Source: Clostridia bacterium (GTDB taxonomy: Bacteria > Bacillota > Clostridia > Lachnospirales > Lachnospiraceae). From it: a DNA stretch of 64,000 nucleotides. The notes beneath the pieces are model-generated. The model ran no database searches. It was not told the origin of the DNA and saw nothing but the letters and a program-made list of their open reading frames with translations. The stretch is from positions 1 to 64,000 of the forward strand of contig SAAB01000009.1 in assembly GCA_009929615.1 (NCBI GenBank), written 5' to 3'. The translations under genes and the position numbers were made by a program. The number at the start of each line of letters is the position of its first letter. Positions within the stretch are counted from its first letter, which is position 1. Positions 59,005 through 64,000 of the stretch are shown piece after piece.

Positions 59005-62000
59005 ATGAGAGAATATTTGGAAAAGAAAATTCAGGGAGCATCTGTTCCGAAAAACACCTTCGAACAATATAGTAGTGAGGTATGGGAAGATAACTTTTCA
59101 TCATTGAAATTCTTGTGTTTTATTGGTATGGTGGTAAGTTATATCCTTGTTTTTTTATGCCTTCCTTTTATTAGAATCCTTGAAATGATATCTTTTTATC
59201 TGAGCATAGCCATTCTATTTACGATTGTGTATATCTTGCTTCTTACGGTCTTTACCATGCATAAGAAGCTTCTTTTGCCTATCTATTATATTTTCCTGAT
59301 TTTATTATTTTTGATAGGTATTATTACAGGCACCTATGGCGGACCTACGACAAATGCGACAACGATTTTAATTTTCATGCTGATTTTTCCATTATGTATT
59401 ATTGACAGGCCATGGCGGTTGAACTGTCTTCTTGGTGTTGTAACCGCTGTCTTTTGCGTAGCTGATATTTATGTGAAGTCGGGAGAAATTTTATCGCTGG
59501 ATATCGCAAATACGGTTGTTGTTTGTTTTTTGAGTATGTTTTTTGCTTCAATGAATGTCCGGAGAAAGCTGCATGGATTTGAACTTCGAAGACGTGAAAG
59601 AGAAGCTGCCAGCAAAAAGGATGCGTTCATTAATGCCATTCCGACAGGAATTGCTATTTACGAAATACGTCAGACGGAAGTGAAACAGGTATTTATGAAT
59701 GACAGCTATTTTGGACTTATGGGGGATAGCCGGGAGAGCCGGATGCGTCGGTCTAAGGGAGATTTCATGAATAATATTTACCCGGAAGATCAGGAGAAGG
59801 TTAAAGAATCTGTTCGTCATATTCTTGAGGGAGCATCACAAACAGCTGTGACCTGTCGGGCGATAAAGGGCGATGGCTCGCTTTTATGGGTTCGTTTTAC
59901 AGCTTCAGTAGCAGAACGATGTGAAGATTTCATTCTTGTTTATACAGCCTACGTAAGTATGGAGGAAGAAGTTCAGAGTAAAAATGCCTTAGAACAGAGT
60001 CAGACACTTTTAGAATCAGCTATTCAAAGTGCAGATATGACGGTTTTTGAATATGACTGTATCAGACGCCGGATTATTCAAAGAGAAAGTTCTATAGAAA
60101 AACATGGATTAAAAACGATTATAGAGGACGTTCCTGAGAGTCTTATAGTCTCCGGGTATTGCCATAAGGATTCCGCAGATTCCTATAGAGATATGTTTGA
60201 ACGTCTTCATCAGACCGGGACTACTGTTCAGGGTGAGTTCTATGTAAAGCAGAAGAACTCTTTAGGATATTGGTGGGAACATGTAATACTCACGCCTATA
60301 TTTGATGAAAAAGGGAATATGATTAAGGCCGTTGGGACCTCTATGGATGTAACAGAGCGTAAGGAAAAAGAGAAGCGGTATTATCAGCAGATTGGAATTA
60401 TGTCCAGCAGTGCGGAGAACAATCTGATTACTAAGATACAGTACAATCTGACCCGGAGAGAAATCGTCTATGCTTCGGCTATGCGGGATGATGCGATTCT
60501 GATACAGGAGAATGAAGGTTTTGAAACGGTGTTGGATAAGCTGGTTCCGGTGGTTGTAGGGGATAAAAGCCGAAAAAGAGTACTTGAGGCTTTAGACAGG
60601 GATAGGTTACTTCGGAATTTTGCTGCAGGAGCAGTGGAGGAAGAGATTGAATATAAACGACGTGTACCGGGGGCCGCAATCACTTTTGCAAAGATGAGAT
60701 GTTTGATGTCAGCCGATCCTCAGACAAATGATATCATGCTTTTTATTTATTGTTATGACAATACAGAGCGTATGATTGAAGAGAAGATTGTTGAGCAGCT
60801 TGGTTCCAGTGAATATGATGTGATTGGTATTATAGACGTAGCAACAGGGGATTATGTTGTTAAAAATATGAAAGAGATACATAGGAAGGATATTCCACCA
60901 GCAGGCAATGACTTTTATGGTATGTGTGAGAGGGTTATTCGTCATACAGTTGTACCGGAGAATCAAAAGGAGATGTTGGAGAATATACACCTGGAGAATA
61001 TTATTTACCAGCTGGCAGATAATGAGTCCTATGCATTTCCGTATTCTGTCTTGGGCAGAGAAAAAAAGATTTTGCGGAAGAAACTTCAGTTTCGATATTT
61101 AGACCAGAGTAAATCTTCGATTCTTTATACCTGTAGTGATATTACAGATATATATCAGCAGGAGCAGGAACAACTTCAAAAGATTCAGAGGGCACTTGTT
61201 GAGGCGAAACAGGCAACTCAGGCTAAAACAGATTTCCTGTCACGTATGAGCCATGATATACGAACACCATTAAATGCTATTCTGGGGTCCGCATCCCTTG
61301 CACAGGATGAAACGGACGATTCAGAGGCTGTTAGAAATTATCTGGAAACCATTGAATCTTCAGGTCGATTTTTACTGGGACTCATCAATGATATTTTGGA
61401 TATCAGCAAAATCGAGAGTGGTAAGATTGAACTCAGGCCGGAAGTGTGTCGGGTATCTGACTTTGCTCATAGTGTGGAAATGGCCATTCGACCTTTGATG
61501 GAGAAGAAACATATTGAGTTTATTTTTAAGATGAATTGTGGCTTTCATACCATATTTGTTGATAAGCTGCGTCATCAGCAGATTTTCTTTAATTTGCTTT
61601 CAAATGCAGCCAAGTATACACCGGAAGGCGGCAGGGTAGAGTATACGACGGAAGCAATACCGGCACCGGAAGGTATGGTGGGTGTACGAAATACAGTGAG
61701 GGATAATGGCATTGGTATGACGGAGGCTTATATGAGCCATCTGTTTGAACCTTTCACCAGAGATAATAACGCGGTTATAAACCAGACGGAAGGCAGTGGT
61801 CTGGGGCTTGCTATTGTGAAAAATATCGTAGATGCCATGGGTGGAAGGATTCATGTGAATAGTGAACTAGGCAAGGGCTTTGAGTTTATTGTGGACCTTT
61901 ATATGCCGCTGGTGGCAGCTGAGAAACAGCTCGATAGAAAACCGGTAAATCAGGATGAAAGGATTCTTAAGGGGAAACAGGTTCTGTTGGTTGAGGATAA

Positions 62001-62349
62001 TGTTATTAATACGCGGATTGCTTCAAAACTGCTGGAGAAAAAAGGATGTGTCGTGATATCAGCAGTTAATGGGCAGGAGGCTGTGGATGTTTTCAGGGAA
62101 GCAGAAGCAGGAGCAATTGATTTGATTTTAATGGATATTCGTATGCCAGTGATGAATGGTCTGGAGGCGGCCCGCAGTATTCGGGAACTCAAGAAGGCAG
62201 ATTCGGCGACGGTTCCGATTATTGCCATGACAGCGGATGCTTTTAGTGAGGATATTATTAAAACGGAGGAAGCAGGTATGAATGGGCATTTGCCGAAACC
62301 TGTTGAGCCGGACAAGCTGTATCAGATTTTGATTGAGAATCTGACGTAA
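59005..62349 (+). CDS. Hybrid sensor histidine kinase / response regulator with PAS domains
   Basis: A 1114-residue signalling protein. Residues about 30-185 form five or six membrane helices. Then come PAS/PAC domains (about 205-340, 340-470, and further divergent ones to 720), a HisKA domain with His at about residue 750 (SRMSHDIRTPLNAILGS), a HATPase with NAAKYTPEGG and DNGIGMTEAYMSHLFEPF, GSGLGLAIVKN, and a C-terminal receiver (from about 993) with Asp at about 1044 (LILMDIRMPVMNG). No ligand can be assigned. Monocistronic. Confidence 0.94.
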   Translation: MREYLEKKIQGASVPKNTFEQYSSEVWEDNFSSLKFLCFIGMVVSYILVFLCLPFIRILEMISFYLSIAILFTIVYILLLTVFTMHKKLLLPIYYIFLILLFLIGIITGTYGGPTTNATTILIFMLIFPLCIIDRPWRLNCLLGVVTAVFCVADIYVKSGEILSLDIANTVVVCFLSMFFASMNVRRKLHGFELRRREREAASKKDAFINAIPTGIAIYEIRQTEVKQVFMNDSYFGLMGDSRESRMRRSKGDFMNNIYPEDQEKVKESVRHILEGASQTAVTCRAIKGDGSLLWVRFTASVAERCEDFILVYTAYVSMEEEVQSKNALEQSQTLLESAIQSADMTVFEYDCIRRRIIQRESSIEKHGLKTIIEDVPESLIVSGYCHKDSADSYRDMFERLHQTGTTVQGEFYVKQKNSLGYWWEHVILTPIFDEKGNMIKAVGTSMDVTERKEKEKRYYQQIGIMSSSAENNLITKIQYNLTRREIVYASAMRDDAILIQENEGFETVLDKLVPVVVGDKSRKRVLEALDRDRLLRNFAAGAVEEEIEYKRRVPGAAITFAKMRCLMSADPQTNDIMLFIYCYDNTERMIEEKIVEQLGSSEYDVIGIIDVATGDYVVKNMKEIHRKDIPPAGNDFYGMCERVIRHTVVPENQKEMLENIHLENIIYQLADNESYAFPYSVLGREKKILRKKLQFRYLDQSKSSILYTCSDITDIYQQEQEQLQKIQRALVEAKQATQAKTDFLSRMSHDIRTPLNAILGSASLAQDETDDSEAVRNYLETIESSGRFLLGLINDILDISKIESGKIELRPEVCRVSDFAHSVEMAIRPLMEKKHIEFIFKMNCGFHTIFVDKLRHQQIFFNLLSNAAKYTPEGGRVEYTTEAIPAPEGMVGVRNTVRDNGIGMTEAYMSHLFEPFTRDNNAVINQTEGSGLGLAIVKNIVDAMGGRIHVNSELGKGFEFIVDLYMPLVAAEKQLDRKPVNQDERILKGKQVLLVEDNVINTRIASKLLEKKGCVVISAVNGQEAVDVFREAEAGAIDLILMDIRMPVMNGLEAARSIRELKKADSATVPIIAMTADAFSEDIIKTEEAGMNGHLPKPVEPDKLYQILIENLT

Positions 62350-62397
62350 AATTCATCGGCTACGGTGTTTGGAATTGTATTAACGGTTATTTATTTA

Positions 62398-62438
62398 AGG
62401 AGAGAGGCATAGTTAAACTATGATCTCTCTCCTTTTTA
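62398..62438. terminator. Bidirectional terminator
   Basis: AAGGAGAGAG..CATAGTTAAACTATG..CTCTCTCCTT: a long stem with a T-run after it, ending both the hybrid kinase gene and the convergent peptidase gene. Confidence 0.85.
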
Positions 62439-62455
62439 TGAGATAGGAAATTTCT

Positions 62456-63391
62456 TTATTTGCAGGATGAATCATCGGGGGCATGCAGTAGTTTTTCAAC
62501 ATGAATCAACCCGTAGCCCTGCTGATTGCGGGGCAGATGGAGGTCTGTTGCTGTCGCCTGGATATAATGTTTGACTTCTTCATTTGTTAAGTGAGGATAT
62601 TTGCTCAAAAAAAGAGCGGCGGCCCCAGATACAATGGGTGTCGCCATAGAGGTTCCACTGCGGGCGGTATAGGTGCCTTCACTGTTATAATAGGGAGGGC
62701 TGCAGGATATAATGTCTGAACCGGGAGCAACCACATCCGGTTTTTGAATCATGCGCCGTGTAGGACCTCTCCCTGAATAATTATGAATCCGGCTTCCACC
62801 CAGCAGTACTGTTTTGTGGTCATCAGAAGAGCCGACAGTGATGACTTTCCTGCTGATACCGGGAGAAGTGACAGACATGCTTTTAGGCCCATTATTCCCG
62901 GCGGCGACAACAACAACAATACCACTGTCCCAGGCCGCATTGACACTTTGAACAAGAACAGATTTTTCCTCGTCAACTTCAGTATTTTCAGAACCGACAG
63001 AAATATTCAGTATACGGATATTATAGAGCTGACGGTTATCAATGACCCAGCGGATGGCTTTTAAAATATGATTGATGGAGCCATTTCCTTTGGAATCCAG
63101 TATTTTTCCAACAATTAAGTGAGCCTCAGGGGCGATGCCCCGGTAGCGTCCTTCTGAAAGGGACCCGTTGCCGGCAATAATGCCGCATACATGGGTGCCA
63201 TGACCGTTATCATCATAATAACCGGGTTGTTTTTTAATAAAATCTTTGAAGGCAGTAATTCTATTTAAAGGAAAACGAAAATCTTTGTGGGGATAAATAC
63301 CGGTATCCAGGACGGCGACACCTATGGATTTTCCGGTATAGGGAAACAATGCCGGATTGTCCGCATGAATGACTTTTCTGGCCTGATACAT
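62456..63391 (-). CDS. S8 family (subtilisin-like) peptidase, cytoplasmic form
   Basis: A 311-residue serine peptidase. Catalytic triad: Asp in VAVLDTGIYPHKDF, His in DNGHGTHVCGIIAGN, Ser in ARSGTSMATPIVSGAA. The oxyanion Asn is in VVVVAAGNNGP. No signal peptide and no long propeptide, unlike secreted subtilisins; it resembles intracellular S8 peptidases. Substrate and role unknown. Its start has weak ribosome-site context (AAAAAACAGGCGATTC). Confidence 0.88.
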   Translation of the reverse strand: MYQARKVIHADNPALFPYTGKSIGVAVLDTGIYPHKDFRFPLNRITAFKDFIKKQPGYYDDNGHGTHVCGIIAGNGSLSEGRYRGIAPEAHLIVGKILDSKGNGSINHILKAIRWVIDNRQLYNIRILNISVGSENTEVDEEKSVLVQSVNAAWDSGIVVVVAAGNNGPKSMSVTSPGISRKVITVGSSDDHKTVLLGGSRIHNYSGRGPTRRMIQKPDVVAPGSDIISCSPPYYNSEGTYTARSGTSMATPIVSGAAALFLSKYPHLTNEEVKHYIQATATDLHLPRNQQGYGLIHVEKLLHAPDDSSCK

Positions 63392-63460
63392 AGAATCGCC
63401 TGTTTTTTAATATAATATATGTATTTTTATTAGAAAAATTGAATGTCTTCTAAAATATTC

Positions 63461-63489
63461 TTGCATAATCTAAAAAGTTATTATATGAT
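63461..63489 (+). promoter_or_regulatory. icd promoter
   Basis: TTGCAT (63461-63466), 17-bp spacer, TATGAT (63484-63489), 33 bp before the icd start. Confidence 0.7.
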
Positions 63490-63521
63490 GGGGTTTAGAG
63501 TTAATGTTAGGAGGAAGACCT

Positions 63522-64000
63522 ATGGAAAAGATAAAGATGACGACACCATTAGTTGAGATGGATGGCGATGAAATGACACGAATTCTCTGGAAGATGATTA
63601 AGGATGAACTCCTTGAGCCTTTCATTGAATTAAATACAGAGTACTATGACCTTGGTTTGGAATACAGAAACGAAACCGATGATAAGGTAACGGTTGATTC
63701 TGCTCTGGCTACGAAGAAATATGGTGTAGCTGTTAAGTGTGCAACGATTACTCCAAACGGTGCACGTATGGGTGAGTATAATTTAAAAGAGATGTGGAAG
63801 AGTCCGAATGGAACCATTCGTGCCATTCTTGATGGTACAGTTTTTCGTGCCCCGATTATTGTTAAAGGTATTGAACCGAACGTAAAGACATGGACAAAGC
63901 CGATTACACTGGCAAGACATGCTTATGGTGATGTTTATAAAGGAAGCGAGATGAAGATTCCTGGAGCTGGTAAAGTAGAACTTGTTTACACAGCTGCTGA
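63522..64000 (+). CDS. icd: NADP-dependent isocitrate dehydrogenase, partial (5' part)
   Basis: About 159 residues before the window ends; no stop is reached. It begins [20 protein letters not shown], then [17 protein letters not shown] and [20 protein letters not shown], with the substrate loop [20 protein letters not shown]. This is the eukaryote-like NADP-IDH subfamily, about 400 residues when complete, which makes 2-oxoglutarate and NADPH. GGAGGAAGACCT precedes the start. Confidence 0.93.
   Translation, partial: MEKIKMTTPLVEMDGDEMTRILWKMIKDELLEPFIELNTEYYDLGLEYRNETDDKVTVDSALATKKYGVAVKCATITPNGARMGEYNLKEMWKSPNGTIRAILDGTVFRAPIIVKGIEPNVKTWTKPITLARHAYGDVYKGSEMKIPGAGKVELVYTAA

Noticed and set aside
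60709-60990. Minus-strand frame inside the hybrid kinase gene.
   Set aside because: Shadow of a conserved coding region with atypical composition and no start context.

Overview
The window is chromosomal DNA from a low-to-mid GC Firmicute, most likely a Clostridia member of the Lachnospiraceae type. The evidence is strong AGGAGG-type ribosome binding sites, a tyrosine T-box leader, Bce-type and HxlR-type regulators, a Clostridia-style ECF sigma / RsgI-type anti-sigma pair, and a 33.9-kb siphovirus-type prophage with typical Clostridia phage genes (DUF2800, DUF2815, VapE, VRR-NUC, SNF2). No species is claimed.

Left flank (1-7691): a secreted His/Cys-rich peptide, an ECF sigma factor and its RsgI-type anti-sigma factor (both the peptide and the anti-sigma end in HGHGH-rich tails); a four-helix membrane protein; a SEC-C protein; an AEC-family permease; and a minus-strand aromatic amino acid operon, DAHP synthase - prephenate dehydrogenase - EPSP synthase, behind a T-box riboswitch with a UAC (Tyr) specifier and its own promoter.

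Prophage (7692-41589): bounded by a 17-bp exact direct repeat (attL/attR) lying between the divergent promoters of the aromatic operon and an EF-G-like gene. The minus-strand lysogeny block is repressor - ImmA-type peptidase - integrase. Just after the immA-like stop lies a solitary type I-C-like CRISPR repeat, followed by a strong hairpin; a small RNA candidate runs the other way. Three palindromic operators cover the rightward promoter. The plus-strand early region carries HTH proteins, a pentapeptide-type (NTGxx) repeat protein flanked by a 31-bp duplication, a replication module (DUF2800, DUF2815, DNA polymerase A, VapE primase/helicase whose 3' end is an array of GGGACAAC repeats), VRR-NUC, SNF2 helicase, four tiny Cys-cluster proteins and a DUF1492-like regulator. 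A 360-bp structured gap precedes terminase, portal, head morphogenesis, a lipoprotein 'moron' with its own promoter and terminators, scaffold, capsid, connector, tail genes (with a -1 frameshift site CCCAAAC plus hairpin in the tail chaperone), tape measure, Dit, Tal, baseplate/fibre proteins, holin and amidase.

Right flank (41590-64000): EF-G-like GTPase, leuS, flavin reductase with divergent HxlR regulator, GNAT, 8-oxoguanine glycosylase-like enzyme, a BceRSAB-type two-component/ABC module, LURP-one protein, a frameshifted small gene, PdaA-like deacetylase, cytidylate-kinase-like protein, DUF3006-like protein, two unknown minus-strand proteins (one a Gly/Asn/Cys repeat protein), SAM methyltransferase, XRE regulator, galE, a large hybrid histidine kinase, an S8 peptidase without signal peptide, and the 5' part of icd running off the end.

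The most unusual signal is the solitary CRISPR-like repeat inside the lysogeny transcript, a candidate RNA-based anti-CRISPR. Everything is read by eye; no database search was run.
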